Positions 10,201 to 24,130 of a DNA stretch of 64,000 bases are shown here, one piece after another; position 1 is the first letter of the stretch; every line of letters begins with the position of its first letter. Under the pieces are notes generated by a model. It saw nothing but the letters and a program-made list of their open reading frames with translations, searched no databases and had not been told where the DNA came from. The stretch comes from Hetaerina americana (Eukaryota > Arthropoda > Insecta > Odonata > Calopterygidae): NCBI GenBank assembly GCA_022747635.1, contig JAKTNV010000001.1, forward strand, positions 30,959,490 to 31,023,489, given 5' to 3'. The position numbers and the translations under genes are program-made.

Positions 10201-12050
10201 CACTCCCTCGGCGGCATGGAATACAAGCTTTCGAAGACAAGTGGGGAACCTTTTCCCCTTGTTTGTTTTTGAAATTAGAAATTCCGTGTTTTTCCGACCG
10301 GGATATTTTTTTCCATGCTTGTTCCAATTGAATTGTTTTTTTTTCGTCGTCGCATAACCACGTCGACGAAGCAGTACGAGGACAAGGGGGGAGGGTCCAT
10401 TTTTATTTTCCTAACCTGTGAGATGACGTAAAAGTGTCGCCTGTTTGTCACATATATGGATAATTTGCTGTTTGTTGTGCCTGATGTCCGCAGAAAAAAT
10501 TCCCATCTTTTCGTTAGGCTAGAGTTGAGGCTACGGGAGAGACGTGACGTGTGTCACGCGAATCCTATGATGTACCTTCTCGATAAAAGTGCAAGAATAG
10601 CTTCCCGGCGTGTGGGGTGAACGTTTCGAAAAACCTGTTCTTATTTTATCGTTTCGGCCCGTGCTATCGTTTTCTGCCAAAATGTTCCCTCTGATTCGTT
10701 GCTAACAATTTTTTCATTTTGAAAGTTCATTTTAAAATTGAGCCCGTTATTTTTCCTTGAGTTTTGATTAGTTCAGAGAAAATATCGTTCTGTTGAGAAA
10801 TTTTCATATGCTTGCCTTTTCACCGCTATTCTTCCAAAAATATTTTTCTGCTACATTTTGTTCGACCACATTAATCAATGCTCAAGTATAATTAATTGGA
10901 ACATAGGGGTTTGCGCTGTTGCTTGATTTTTATGAGAAATTGTAGCGGGTTAATTTCCCAATAACAATCCAGGAGTTTGGTTCTGATAGTTCACTTAGTA
11001 TTAAGCCCAAAGGCGTATGAAATCAAACTGTCTTTGAATGGCAGACCACTTATTAAAAAATTATCATTTTTATATTATTTTACTGATTAGATTTATTTAA
11101 AGTAGAAAAAATAAAGATAACAAAATGAATGCGCATAAGAAATAAAAAAATCAATGCACACTAATATGAATTCGAATTTAATTACTTCATTTTGAATAAA
11201 AGCAAAAATATTCATTTAAGGATAAATCATATCGTGGTCTAATTTTTCTAAAATATATTATTTCAATTATACCCGAAATATAATATTCACCTCTGCGTTG
11301 TTACGTGCACCTAGGGCCCGCTAGTTCTCGAATAGAACTGAGGGAGATCATAAAACTTTCTGGATGAAAATTTCGTCATTAGGGGAAACATTGCCTCAGG
11401 ATTATATATAGTATCTCCAAATTCTTTCATTTTGTTCCAAAATAAATTTTGCTGGTTTTGTTCGTTCCACTCTCTACGGATGATGTGCACCCTGTCTTCC
11501 ATCTATTCCAGTTCGTTCGAAACTCTGCTCGGGAATATTTTTCGATGCATGAAACTGGTCGGTATGGTAAAACAATTGGCTATTTAACATTAAATTAATC
11601 AAAATGAGCAGCATATTAAATTTATTTTATTTGCAATTACTATTTCATAAATGTGCACTGTTATCGCGAGTTATCGTTGACTCCGTTGTTAAAGACCGCT
11701 CCACTGACGGATCGCAAAAAATTACCACGAGATTTTCACAAATCGTGCGGGTGCAACCAATTCTTGGAATACATTTATAGTGATGCCATTCGTAACGGTA
11801 AGCTGAGAGAATTTTTTAAATTAACCTCATGGCGAATATGGCGCACCTGAGAAGGCAAAGTCATACATAGTCCTAAGGTAAAAATACCGCTATTTTTATT
11901 TCGGCTGCAAATGCTTCGGAATACCCCAGTTAAACGGGATATAAATTAACTCTTTTTTTATGTCCCACCCATCTCTGCCAGGATCCTGGATTACAGGGTC
12001 GACACTAGACCCCCATGGCCGCCGGGGGACCTTCCTTTTTCAAAATCCTA
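10201..12050. other. AT-rich unannotated sequence
   Basis: No open frame above about 65 codons and no repeat recognised. Long A/T-rich stretches (11040-11290) contain only short frames. Confidence 0.45.
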
Positions 12051-12059
12051 GCCTCCCAT

Positions 12060-12790
12060 CCAACCCCCCCCCCTCCCCCAGTGGAATGGATAAGTCTGGA
12101 CCGTTGGAAGGAAGGAGGGCAGAGACGACGAAGTAGTTAAGGAATAGGAGAGCGATGAAACAGAGGGAGGGTTAGGGAGTGGGGATCGGCGGGGAGAAAG
12201 GTACGGGCAAGAGCTGGGGAAGGTGGATGGTGAGGGGGTGGGGATAGAGGGTCACGGGGGAAGTGGAGGGAGGAGAGAAGACTCCGGGAGCCACTCCGAA
12301 GCAGAACTCCTCCTGGGACTCCTCCTTCCCCTCCATTGCTCCACCCTCCCGTCCCTGCCTAACCCACAGGCCAACCTCCCGGCCATCCTTCCCCACCTCC
12401 CACACCCCATAACCCTTTCTCCAGCCCCACTGTCCCCTTTCCATGCCGTCGTCCCCCCTTTCCGGCCTAACTAATGACCCTACCCCCAACGGAGAGGAAG
12501 GGGGGAACTCTCCGGGCGGGAAAGTCTTTGGTGTCGTGGTGCGCGTCGGTAACCCCTCCTCTCCCCCTCTCTCCACCCCCTCCAACCCCCGCGGGGTTCC
12601 CTGTCACCTCCCAAACACCTCATTTACCTCCTCCCCCCGGCACACCTCCTGCATTTCCATCCTTCGCCCGTGCCCCTTCGTGGCGGTGGTGTCGCGTGTG
12701 GAGTGAATAGCGCGCTAATCACGTCCACCACCACGGAGACGAGCCGCGCGCGATCCAACCCGAGTTCACAGTCGAACTGGGAAGGGGGGG
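12060..12790. other. GC-rich island D with a purine-to-pyrimidine switch
   Basis: The plus strand is G/A-rich from about 12090 to 12300 and then abruptly C/T-rich to about 12700. The following 12690-12770 is rich in CpG ('gccgcgcgcgatcc'). The minus-strand frame of 137 codons and the plus-strand frames of 78-87 codons have Pro/Gly/Ser-dominated products and are compositional artefacts. Strand-skew switches with CpG are sometimes seen at promoters; no promoter element can be asserted. Confidence 0.5.
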
Positions 12791-13700
12791 AGGGGGTGGA
12801 GGTGCAGCGTAAATGAGGAGTGGGGCCATGTTGAATTATCGTTATTTTCTGTAATTTTTCGGTAATTAAATAACGCTTTTATCGTTGCAATCATATTTAA
12901 ACAAACTATTTTAATCCTATTTATTTGAAATCTTGTTAATACATATTAGTGCATTATCATTATAAATTTCGAAAAGGTATTAATTAAGATGCGAAAATCG
13001 ATAATTATCTAAACTATTTGTAAAATATTATCAGTAGGTACACTATCAGCTGAATTGGGTTATGATAACTAAATTAATCACTTATTTATTGAATTATATT
13101 ATTTGAATATTATAAATATTCCATAATTAATGTTTTAAAAAGGTAAATTATTCCTTGATGTGCCATTTAAATTCCCTTATATCTTTAAATCATCAAGCAT
13201 TGAATAGCTTGGACTTCTGCGCCCTCATCAGTCTTCTTTTCTGACGCTAAAATTCAGATTAATTGCCAAGTGTAGCTGATAGTTTTAGTTCAAGCGTCAA
13301 ACCAAGTGCGTTTGGCAAAGAAAAGAGTGAAATCTACCACTTTCCTACAATTTTCTCTCTCCTTGGAGAATGGTGATGATGAATGGATATTTCTGGAAAT
13401 CCTTTGGCTTCACTGTCAGCTCAAAAGGAGAAAACTCTAAATGTTTCCTGTCGTCGGAATTGCTTACCACTTACGTCTTTTCCTACTATCTCCTCCGTTT
13501 AAATGACAAAAAATTCCATGTTTCACGGAAAGATGGAAATTTGCGTCAATTTTAAGCGTTGATTAGTTGATAAATGGAGGAAGGTATGCTTATCAAGAGA
13601 AGTGAAATGTTAACGGAAATACCTCTAAAACATTTTAGGCATTACATCTTTTTCATGAGGAGCATCACTACTGGGTGAACGAACTCGGCTTCGCGGATTG
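12791..13700. other. AT-rich unannotated sequence
   Basis: Very AT-rich at 12840-13170, then ordinary. No coding evidence. Confidence 0.45.
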
Positions 13701-14230
13701 AGGTGACGAACGGGTCGCATTCACGTGTCCTCTTTCTCTCCTCCTGAATCGCGGTTCTCCGCTTCTCCCTCGCCCGCGGAATCCTTACGCCATCTACCGC
13801 AGATCGATGTTCTCCACCGATGGCCGCGCTCTATCTATATCTCTCTCTCCCCCTCTCTCTTGTCAATTTCCTCCTCTCTCCCGTCAATGGACGGATTCAC
13901 TCAAATCCTCGAACTCCACTGGACCTCATCCAAACTAATTAGTCGAATTTCAGACGCGAGCATCTCTCGCGGACTCTCTCTCTCTTTTTGCCCGACCCCT
14001 AGGCGTAATGTGGAGGAAAGAATATCCTCCGGAAAGAAAAGAATATAAAAAATCATCAACCCTCCTCCTCCCGACTGGGCGGATTGCCTTTCCGGAACTG
14101 ACCCATGTTGCGTCAAGACACGAAGTCCTCGGGGTGCATGTCCGGTGGGGGTTATTAGCCAACTTTTCCTCCCGGTCGAAAGGCTCCCGGAAGACCCAAA
14201 CCCGCAACAATACAGCGGGCTGACGTCGAT
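13700..14230. other. Pyrimidine-rich CpG-containing island E
   Basis: The plus strand is rich in CT with scattered CpG (for example 13735-13830). Frames of 71-107 codons exist on both strands but are Ser/Arg/Pro-rich and unrecognisable. I make no gene call. Confidence 0.45.
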
Positions 14231-17200
14231 TCATTTAAAATAATACAATTTTGCGTGAGCATCAAAATTTTCGATGTGATCGGATAGATGGACCCGAAGT
14301 TGGATTGTGTCTCCGCCATCGGTCGCTCGTTCCGTGTGTGTGTGTTTGCATGTGTTCTGCTCAGTTAGGGTCGTATGGAGGGGGGGGGGCTCAGTTGCCC
14401 GTTGGAGGTTAATAACCACCATCAGTTTGCCGGTCGTGTAAAGGTGCGAGATCACGCCGTCGTGGAATAAGCTTATCTATTCCGTTGAAGTAAGCCTCGC
14501 AAGGGAATCACTGTGGCGGATTAGTTTTATTGGGCGAGACTTTCACTTTCACCGCGAGGTGGAGGCGATGGTTTTCAAACCTGTGGTGCCCTCCTGTTTT
14601 TTTACCTGGACAAATCCTTTCTATTTCACCGGCAGGATAAATCTTACCCACCGTTCAAATGATACGCTTACGTGCGGTATTGTTTTAAAAATGTAGGAAA
14701 GCGAAGAGATTTAGGAGGATTTGAATTTGGATCTATGTTTGGCCTTTTTCTACGGGCACTAAGGCTGTGGATTTGTCGTGTTGTCATTGATTTTCATCAT
14801 CGCGGGATATCAATCTTAGGATTGGTTTTGTAGCAGGTCTCCAAAATAGCCTGTTCCCTGCCAATCTCTTCATTACCTCAGACCTCCTCAGTGCCGCCCT
14901 TATGCAATTTAGGCAATAGGTTCATTTTCAATATTCATTCATTTTTAATTGATATGACAGACTACTGTGGGAACTTTATCGAATCACCGGAAAGAAATTG
15001 GATTTGGTGAGACGGCGTGAGAAAATGACTCAAAATGATGAATTACAACATATATTAGCGTTATGAATTACTTTAGTTTTTTACGAACTGCCGTAAATGT
15101 TAACACATTTCATGTAATTTTTTCCATCTGCAATATTGTATACTGTTATCACAATCATTACGTCCGCCTAAGTGTTAAAAAATAATTGTAAAATGTTTCT
15201 GTGCCCCAGTGCAATGAATGCTTAGTACGCTTGATGTGTTAAACCGGTCCTGCATCTCCTTGTACCAATATTTTACATTAACTGCATCCCGTTGTTTAGC
15301 ATTCATCATTGATTGTGCCAAGTATAAAAAGAAAATTGAATTGGTTCATATAAAGTGTTGAAATAATATTTTGTCTTTCTTTGCCCCTGCACTCATCCAA
15401 GTCTTTATTTTTTCCCTAAGAGGCTGGAACTTGATTATAAAGAATTCACCTTTAGAACATTCTTTTATGTTTCTTAGAGTCTTATGAATAATTTATTATT
15501 ATATATATATATAAATTATATATATATATTATATAAATTATCAATATATTGCTGATATTTTCTGAAAAAAAATGATATTTTTGGGCATAAATTATTGAAG
15601 CAATGACAATAACAACCAAACTCAATTCTACGGAATTCCAATACGAAGCTTTTCTTTCGTGCAGCCAAATAGAAATATAGTTACGCGGTATATATTCTAA
15701 AACTAAGACATATTCATGTCCTTTTCATCTAGATCTGATGCTATTTCATCACAATTTTTTGCTTAGTGTGTTGTCTACAGATTGGGAATATGGAAGATTT
15801 AACAATATCTTTAAGAATTTATTTCATAATTATTTACTGCAGTAACTATTTGAAGAATTTATTAATTTTCTTTGAATAACTAATTGACCGACTTGATAGG
15901 ATCAGTTATGTTAATGAGCGAAACGTTTGCTTGTAAACAAGCACCACTGCGACCACTTTTGAATGCATTAAAAGGATTACTCCAGTTAGTTCAGCTGCGT
16001 CCTCATAGGTGGCATGCATGGCCGCTTATACCACAGAGGCATAATTTAGCCGTTGTCTAGGTGTGAATTCTTGCTAGAACCGCCATTTTCAATCTCGCTC
16101 TAAGCCTAAAGCTAGAATATTCCTCATCAACGCGTAATATCATATGATGGGTTAAGAGCCATCATAGCAGTGTAATGGTTATTTACTTTTTGATGGAAAG
16201 TAAAATAATTACACCTAGTTGTGACACCATCAAGCTATCGGCATGTTTAGAACTCGTGAGTAAAAGTGAAGGTGATGCAGGACCGGACTCCTTCTCAAGT
16301 GATTGTGAGAATGGTTCAATTAATCATAGCTTACATATATGTTGGGCAGCTATTGTATGAATTCAGTTCGCAATAATGTGTTGTTGGCTTTCATAGAAAG
16401 CGCGAAATTTTTGATTATTCAGCATAATAATGACAAATGATGTATTTTCACATTATTTCTTATGCTTTTCAGCTCTTCTTTGGCGTCGCAGTATAAGGAA
16501 GACAATTTCATCGAACTTACCAATATGGGAGACCATACTTAATCTCCAATATCCTACACTTGGATACGAGGTATGTTTTCGGATGCAATTGCATTACAGC
16601 TTCACATTACTGGCAAGTGTTTACGCCCAGGAATATTACAGTAATTTATTATCGATAATACGTACGGTACACGGTTTCTTTTATATGACTAACGTCATAA
16701 ATTACGTACAGATGGGTAAAAATTGAATTTGATATTCTGCATATAACAATCTATTTAATATGTTTATTACCTACCTGCTCATTGCTTATTACCCTGGGTG
16801 CCAAATTTTTGTTCAGTGCTACTGTTATTTAATGTTGTCTGTCATTGTTTCCTCTAAAAATGTCCTGCTATTTATTCAGAGGAACGAAATATTGAGAAGT
16901 GGTGTCAAATTATTTGCCGTAATTGAAGGGAACATTTTGAATAAACAGGTGGAAGAACATATTTTGGAAAACGGAAAGGTAGAAAGAAGTTACTGAAGCT
17001 ACCGAATGAACTGAAGCAGGGCATCATGTAGGATAAACCAGAGAAACACCTAGCAATACATGGTTCATAATAAGACTTGCTAGGAACCAAAGCCTACCTT
17101 AATAGATAAATCGCCTTGTAGTTAATTTTGTTTAAGGATATAAAAAAATATCATGTCAATGAACAATCTGTTATTAAGACCAAAGGCGATGAACTGAAAT

Positions 17201-18380
17201 CAACATTTTTTGAACTAAAATGTTCACACCCCCTTTTTCTTTATTTGTTGATATGCTATCGTTGTTCTTTTGTCTCAAGCATGGGATATCAGCACTTCAC
17301 CGTTATTAAAGTCCATTGGCGACTCCGAATTATAATTTTTAATGGCGGAATGTAGATAGATAACTATAGTTTTATCGTAAGGTATTCAGCTATTGAATTG
17401 TGCCCGTTTTTTCCTACAACTAATGTTTGCCAATAAAATTTAGTGTGCTTGTTATCACCCTATGGGCTGCGCATAGGTATTGTGTTAAGCTAAATGCGTT
17501 TCTTCTCAGAAAAGTTGCAAGATCTCAAAATATCATCTCTTTTGATTTTATTGAATTGATCTCGGTTCAGAAGGAAAAATATGTTTTTCATTCCGTTTCA
17601 TTTTTTCGCCATTTTGCCGACGAGCATCAGTCTGCAACACGAGTTTTTTTGCCTTTCTGTTTCAAGCAGACGCGGCATTTCCGATGGCTTATCTTCCAGG
17701 TTCTGTTTTTATCTGGCACCCAACTGTTGTTAATATGTTAGAATTAAGGTGCGGTAGATCAGGATCTGGCTATTGAGTGGTCGCCACCAATGTTGATACA
17801 CGAGACACAATCATGTGACTGTTGTCACAGTGTGAAATGTGAGATTAGATTACTTTTCGAGTCCTCTCCGTTGCAATCTCCAATTCGTGAGGTAAGACTA
17901 CGTATACCCTTAATCCATCTCATTCATTCAATGGCAAAAGTAAGCAAAAATTGCTGTGTAAATTTTATTAGAAATTAATTGGCACCTTATCTTTTCGACG
18001 CATGTCCTGGCTACTGTAGAACATTTTTGTATTTAAATTTTGTCACGTCAGGTAGCATATTTTAACCTCATTTGGTCGCATTTACTGGACCTTAGAGCTG
18101 AAGGATGTACAGGATTTCCGGGATCTTTTACTCTTGGAGTAACGTGACAACGTGAGTAATTTCAGTTCCGAATTACAGTGGTAGGTGGGACCTCAACAAG
18201 ATTGCCTGGGAACTTGACCGTTCCAAACAGAGTGATTCAAAACAGAGTCCTTTTTCATTAGCACAATTCGTGACGTCAGTTGGAAACGTCATGTGTGACA
18301 ATTTGATCTTTCCAAAAATAAAAATGTACGGAATAATCACCGATTACACTACCTTTTAGTGGCCAGTGACCTAACACCAC
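14231..18380. other. Long AT-rich gene-free stretch
   Basis: About 4 kb with only short frames (at most about 104 codons, at 17427-17741, with an unrecognised Phe/Leu/Ser-rich product). An (AT)n cluster lies at 15498-15545, a 10-G run at 14381, and a small palindromic 'tgcttgtaaacaagca' near 15928. Nothing supports a gene. Confidence 0.45.
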
Positions 18381-18381
18381 C

Positions 18382-18429
18382 TGCCACATGCCCGTGTGAC
18401 GGGTTGCGGGGTGGACTTCAGATGTAAAT
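18382..18429 (+). repeat. Short dispersed repeat H, copy 2
   Basis: It reads 'tgccacatgcccgtgtgac', 'gggttgcgggg' and ends 'cagatgtaaat'. It aligns with the copies at 5697 and 52463 over the whole unit but has lost most of the inverted-repeat pairing. Confidence 0.5.
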
Positions 18430-18769
18430 CCCACGCCTTAACGACTTCGCTTCATACTTTAAGAACAAGAACCATCGTCCACGGAAGTCTTTGGCTTGAC
18501 TGTTCTGTTAATATGTTTCTTTACTACTGGAGCCAGAGGAGATAGGGCAGATGGGGCCATAGAATAACGTATAGACCTGGATTTTCATGTCAACTATTTT
18601 TTGAGGGGCGAGCGATCCGTAGGCCGGCAGGTGAAAAACGACCTCAGCGTATGCGAGGGATCAAATTGTATTGATTTTGGTGGATTTATCAGCATAAAGG
18701 AGGCCTACACGGTCCTTGGCCGCAAAAAGGGCTTGGTCGTGCATATTCATATTTACTCCTAGTTGTGGG

Positions 18770-18818
18770 AGTAGTGTTTAGGGTAGGCGACCGACAGCTG
18801 AGGTCATTTGCGCCATTA
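18770..18818 (-). mobile_element. SINE family S1, 3' end fragment
   Basis: 'aggcgaccgacagctgaggt' followed by 'catttgcgccat' matches the 3' ends of the two full-length S1 copies at 42427 and 50958, including the 'agtagtgttta' simple tail. The rest of the SINE is absent, so this is a 5'-truncated copy inserted on the minus strand. Confidence 0.75.
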
Positions 18819-18829
18819 GGGTGACCTCA

Positions 18830-21120
18830 TAACTTCACCGTAAATGATGCTCGATATTTGACCCTAATCTATTAATTATGCTTTTGCCAATTGATTGCAT
18901 GTTCTAAATTTTCTGAAGTAGCATCTCTCAGCCCGTCATTCGATTTTCACAGGAACATTCGTAAAATGTTTGATGCTACATCACGACATTCTCATAAATC
19001 TTCCTACTCCATCTCACGACGACCTCTCATTGATTGTAACGTTATTGATGGACGTAATGTAGCTTACTCGATAAGGAGGAGGATGAAATATTTACCAAGG
19101 ATTATTTTTCGACAATCAATCGTTCCTCGAACGATTAGAAGAGTTCTTATCTGGAGGTTGGGGATAGGATTTCTTCCTCCCTTTAAGACTAGCAGTGGCA
19201 TGAGTCTTTTCTTAGGTAATGGTGTTGAAGCAATAGTAGTTTTCATTTTCTCTGAACCAACCCAATAGCTATGATCGTATGAGGTTCTTCGTCTACATGT
19301 AGGAGGCGTCAAACGTGAGCTTGATAACATTTTTAGGAACTAAATCTAGATTTACTCTCTTAGGAGAACGTATACCGCTGTGTGAAGCATTCCTCGCATC
19401 GGTTGTTAAATTCGTGTTTATTCTGAAAGTTACTTGCTATTGTTGGGAATGTAACTGACAAAAACGTATCTTCAAAGTCTGATACAAAAACTTAACAATG
19501 GCTCTGGCATGTGACTGCAGTATAAGCTAAGTGAAAACCACATGAGAGGATAGAGCTTAGAACATTTTACACTGCAAGCCACCACAGGGACGTGTTGCAT
19601 GGGGTGTTGGGTCACCAGCCGTTATTATAACTGGTGATTATTAGGATTCGGCCTTTTTTTATTTTCGGGTATTTAAGATTATCACACGTGACCAGTTATA
19701 CTGTTGTGATTAGAAATTTTGTAAAGGAAATTGTGAAGAGTATTCTTGTGAGGGATCTAAAAAAAATTTTCGCAAAAACAATAATTAATACTAGTCTTGT
19801 TCTCCATTTTTTTTAACCATAAGAACACCTGGAACCTCTCGTTAATTTAATTTTTTACTTTTCTCATCCAGTACAGGGAAAAATATTTCTGCAGTCGTTT
19901 TTCAATCATTCAACTGTTGCGTTAATTGACGTTATACTTTTTTGTTTATCTCCAGACTCCCGACAAAATAATTGGCTTTTATATTCAGTTTCTCTCTTTT
20001 TGCGTCGAGCGAGTTGGAAGTGAGCTATTGAGTGAGAGGAAGTGTGTGTGTGTGTGATAGAGGGACGAAGAGATGGGATGGTGGTAAGGGGGACGGACTC
20101 TTTAGGATTCTTCTACCGTAATTTGATTAAAATCCAATTTATCGTTTCGGGGATAAAAATGACCTATGAGCAAAAGAGTCTCTTCCTTTGTCCCTTCCTA
20201 AACATTTATTAGCCAAGAGTACCAGAAGGTTCATCCACTCGACCAATAGAGCAGGGTGGAATATTTTTTTAGTGAATATATGGCCAAATCGATATTGTCG
20301 CCCTCAGGCATGAATGTGCCGACGTCTAATTGGTGCACAGCCAAGGCCCACGACCAGAAATGCGGGGAATTCGGACAAAAATCACAGTCGAGGGGCGGAA
20401 TTCCGGCTGTCACAACGATCGGTGGCAGTCAACGATGGACATCATGGAGAGGTGGTATCACGTCATCCGAATTCCCAATTTTGTGAACTGATTTGCTGTT
20501 AGGGACCAGAGTCGATATTAAGACCGCCCTAAAGTTCTTTCACTTGTGGAAAAGTGGAAAGAAATAATCCCAATGGAGATAAATATGATTTCAGTGTTTT
20601 GAAAGTGTTAGACTTCCATATTAAATTCTAAACCTACGTTTACACTGTGCCCTGCAAGAAACTGACGAGGTGTGCGGAAGGGTATGATTCCACACCAAGT
20701 AGACACCATCAGAATTATATTTTAATTAATGTCAGTGACTCACGGAGGAGATACATAGTTCAAACGATGGGAATATATATAAAAAACATTTTCACGCACT
20801 TCAGTATGTTTAAAGTAAAAATCTAAGCATGCGATACTAGTTACTCATAAAGCGGTATAATTAAATAAGAGAGGCAAAATAGTGGCAAAAACTAGGCTAC
20901 TTAGCGTAAAAATTCCTAGTGAATGTCTTTGACAATTCTCTGGAACCCTTATTTTTCTTGGGCAAAATGGGATTCTAACGGCTAAAGTGGTTGAGGTTAT
21001 GCCACCTCAAGTAAGCACAGCTTAGTAGAATTAATTCCCTTTACATTTTCCTCACTTCTCACAGTGATGAAGGCAAATAAAACTCCAAAAGTTCTAAGAA
21101 GTGACAGATATTTTCCCTAT
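18830..21120. other. Unannotated sequence
   Basis: Frames of 125 codons (plus, 18891-19268) and 88 codons (minus, 19064-19330) overlap each other, and neither product is recognisable. A small (TG)n run is at 20044. The moderately GC-balanced stretch 20225-20490 stands out from its AT-rich surroundings, but I cannot identify it. Confidence 0.4.
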
Positions 21121-21124
21121 GTTT

Positions 21125-21345
21125 GTTCGGATACTTAGAGGTTTTAAGCCTGGAATCACTCACGGAGCGAAGGTTAAATTACAAATGAACTCTCTTGCAT
21201 TACTTAGAGGAATACCTCTTTTGCGAGGACGTTAAAAAATATCGCTAACGCCGTTGTATTACGTTAGGAGACATTACGGAATTGGATTAGATTGATTAAC
21301 TGCAGAATCGACAGATTTAAAAGCCATTATCTCGCAAACGATACC
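21125..21345 (+). repeat. Unclassified dispersed repeat R, copy 1
   Basis: 'gaatcactcacggag' and 'gaaggttaaattac', then a stretch ending 'cagatttaaaa', align colinearly with 40738-40925, with moderate divergence and small gaps. I see no terminal inverted repeats, tRNA promoter boxes or coding frame, so its class is unknown. Confidence 0.55.
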
Positions 21346-21924
21346 GGAATCAAAATAATTTCAAAAGACGGCAACAAGAAAAAAATTTACATGCAAAGTA
21401 ACCTTGTCATTATTTTATCTAACCCTAATTTTATTTTTCCCCTCGTTAGCAGTTCGTCCCTCAGGAGCATATAAGTTTTTATACTTAGGAGCCGTATAGC
21501 GCATTAGCTGCTATTAACATTTTATCCTGTATTTGAATTATTTAACATATCAATTGGTAACTAACATTCAAGCAAAAAAGTTTGATGCCGCATGCCTGGT
21601 ATGGAATCAAATTTGCACACACTCTGAAGGGCGAATTGCATTGTACAATGTAGCTATAGATAAACTTGCGATTACTGCGGCCTATCGCCAGATAATTCAT
21701 GGTTCATACGAAAAGAAAGATTGGAAGCTTGTAGAATTTTACATGTCGCCGGAAATTTATAGACCATTATCTGCAATGCATACATGTTATTCCATTCATT
21801 TCATTTTTTCGAAGAGGAAAACTGTGATTTCCTAGACCATATGCATTCCGTCTCCATTTCCACAATTCAAAGCTTCTAATGGTTACAATGTACGCCACCT
21901 CACTGAAAACATCCATCCCCCGCA

Positions 21925-22480
21925 ATGAAGGGTAGACTTACCTGCGCTACTATCTCTTACAAAGACCGGCATCTCAGTTTCCATTCAAAGTCTCTACGTA
22001 ATATTTCAAAGCTTACATGTACAACTATTGGATTGCTGTTCCTCAATTGCTTCTTTCTTCACTTCAAAGACCCCGCTATGGGAACTAGAATGGCACCAGA
22101 AAATGCTAACGCCTTCATATTTCACCTGGAAGACACTTCCCGGCCAAACCCTCACACCACTTTTATGGACATGATACCAAGACATTTTACTAATTTGAAC
22201 TCACTACTTAGATTCCATCAATACTTAATTTAAAATATTAACTAATTTATCCTGTTAATGCACCTCTTCTTTTCTCACTTTGGAATTACTTCCCTTGGAA
22301 TCGCTTTCCCTTCAAGACCATATATTTCATACATTAATCACATAAAAATAAAAAATCCTCAAAAATTCTCATCCATATCCATATCAAAATAAACAAGAGG
22401 AAACGCCTGAAACCTACCATGCTAACCTACACCCTGTGCTACTTCAACCCAGATACCCGGAACACCTCTTTAAAAAATTC
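21925..22480 (+). pseudogene. Penelope-like retroelement reverse transcriptase fragment
   Basis: The 102-codon frame 21925-22233 contains 'AMGTRMAPENANAF' at residues 51-64, matching the GTAMGT-MAP-YAN motif of Penelope-like reverse transcriptases. It then has 'FMDMIPRHFTNLNSLLRFH' at residues 80-98, where these proteins have IDDIFMIW and a following helix; the catalytic Asp pair is not preserved. Further on, about 22395-22460 gives 'KPTMLTYTLCYFNP', resembling the downstream KPT--YLHYSSCHP segment of the same proteins. Stops and frame changes between the parts make it a dead relic. Penelope elements normally also encode a GIY-YIG nuclease; none is visible here. Confidence 0.6.
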
Positions 22481-24130
22481 TCACCTTACCCATACTTACC
22501 ATTACCCGCCAGATAAACTCCACGCCTAACTAACGACGCTGGACGCATTCAACTTGTGCACGATCCACTTCCATAAGATGTAAATTCAATTATACCAAAA
22601 GAATCAATGCTATTAATGAATAGCTAGAGCACCATCTATCTATCCCCCCCGCCGATGTCCCTCCATATCCTTCAAGCGGCCCACAAGCCTTAAAAATAAC
22701 TTAAAATTCACCAACTGTTCTCAGGCCCTTTTGACATCTTCCTCCATCGATCATTCCCCTGCAACCGCCCCCGTTGTAAGACATGAATCTCTACGATGTA
22801 TCGAAAAATGGTTCTTTTCGAAATCGCTTTTGTGGTAGAGCTCAAAATTTGTGATTTGCCATCGCACGAATGAGTGAACAATTTGGGTAGGATCGACTTA
22901 ATACTTCCTTTGTTTTCGCCTTGACAGCATCTAGGTTCTCGCGTCGGAGTTAGTCTAAAAAAATCGCGACATTTCTACTTTTTAGCGCAATTTGTCGGGT
23001 TACGTATCACAAGCGGAGCTGAAATAATGTTTTGAAAAATTTTTGAATGTGTAAAGTCCAATTATGGCTATCAAATGAGGGCATTGCCCTCTCATTCGCT
23101 CCGCTTCCCGCTCCCCAATTCCTCAGATATTCACGTCACTTGTTTACTCCGCTTCCACACCGATTGTCTCTCCAGATGTACCATCTACATTCTTGTTTTC
23201 AATTTTTTCCTTTCCATCTATATTGGAGAGTGTACAAATCCCTCCTCCCTACGCATAATTTATTACCACTTTTCAACAAAATACCCATCCCCGTCAACTC
23301 TTTTATCTCTGTGTATTCTGATTTCCGTGACCTGTTTTTCGACCTGTGTTTTTGTATTTCCATATTAGAATCCCTCCCCTATTCCGGAACCAATCAACAT
23401 ATTAGCAGTATAGTTAGCCGGGACATATCTGGACCCTCAAGGCCAATCAATGCCATGGTCTCGACAAACTCCAATTTATCCTCCCCCACTCCCCGCAACA
23501 TTTTCCTTCCTTCACTTCTCAGTTTTCTTTCGTTGACAGAGGCAGAAGTTCACCGTGGGAACCCTTCAGCGAGCGTATGATTGTCTTTTTAACATTTTTA
23601 AACCCAATAATTGTACCTCTAGTGTTCTCCAAGTTATACCGCTCCTTTGAATTTTGTCTTCGTAATATGTATGTAATATCGAACGAACTTACACCATTGA
23701 GGCAATATAGAGCATTCTTTATTACAAGAATGTGACGCTTCAAATATAATATCCGCGGAAAAGGAAAGACGCGAACGAAAACACTTATTTTTAATTTCGA
23801 TGGTCCGGCAACCTTCATGAGCATGATTGAGGTCTGACCGGTTATTATTCAAACGCACAAAACAATTTGAATGTAAAACACCTTTATTTATGTGAATAAA
23901 AATATCCGTAGTTGTTTTTTCGGTCTGGATCAGTCTATTTTTGTTCGAAATCGTCAGTCTTATGTATTCCTCACCAACATTGTCCTGGCCCTTTTTTCTC
24001 TATCCTATCCCTTTCCTACAACGTAAAATTAGGTAAAACATGTATCCTCGAGGTCGGTGTGATTTATGAATCGGATCACGCACTCTTTCCCCCGCAGGCC
24101 CCTAATATATCAGAGACAGTCTGCTAGAGA
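22481..24130. other. Unannotated sequence
   Basis: A 177-codon plus-strand frame at 23047-23580 is Ser/Leu/Pro/Phe-rich and arises from a CT-rich plus strand. I recognise no domain. The first few hundred bases may be more decayed Penelope sequence, but I could not follow it. Confidence 0.4.

Noticed and set aside
15498..15545. Long AT palindrome as a possible structured element
   Set aside because: It is a simple (AT)n-type low-complexity tract, in which self-complementarity is trivial.
18891..19330. 125-codon plus and 88-codon minus overlapping frames
   Set aside because: I looked for transposase or reverse transcriptase motifs in both and found none.
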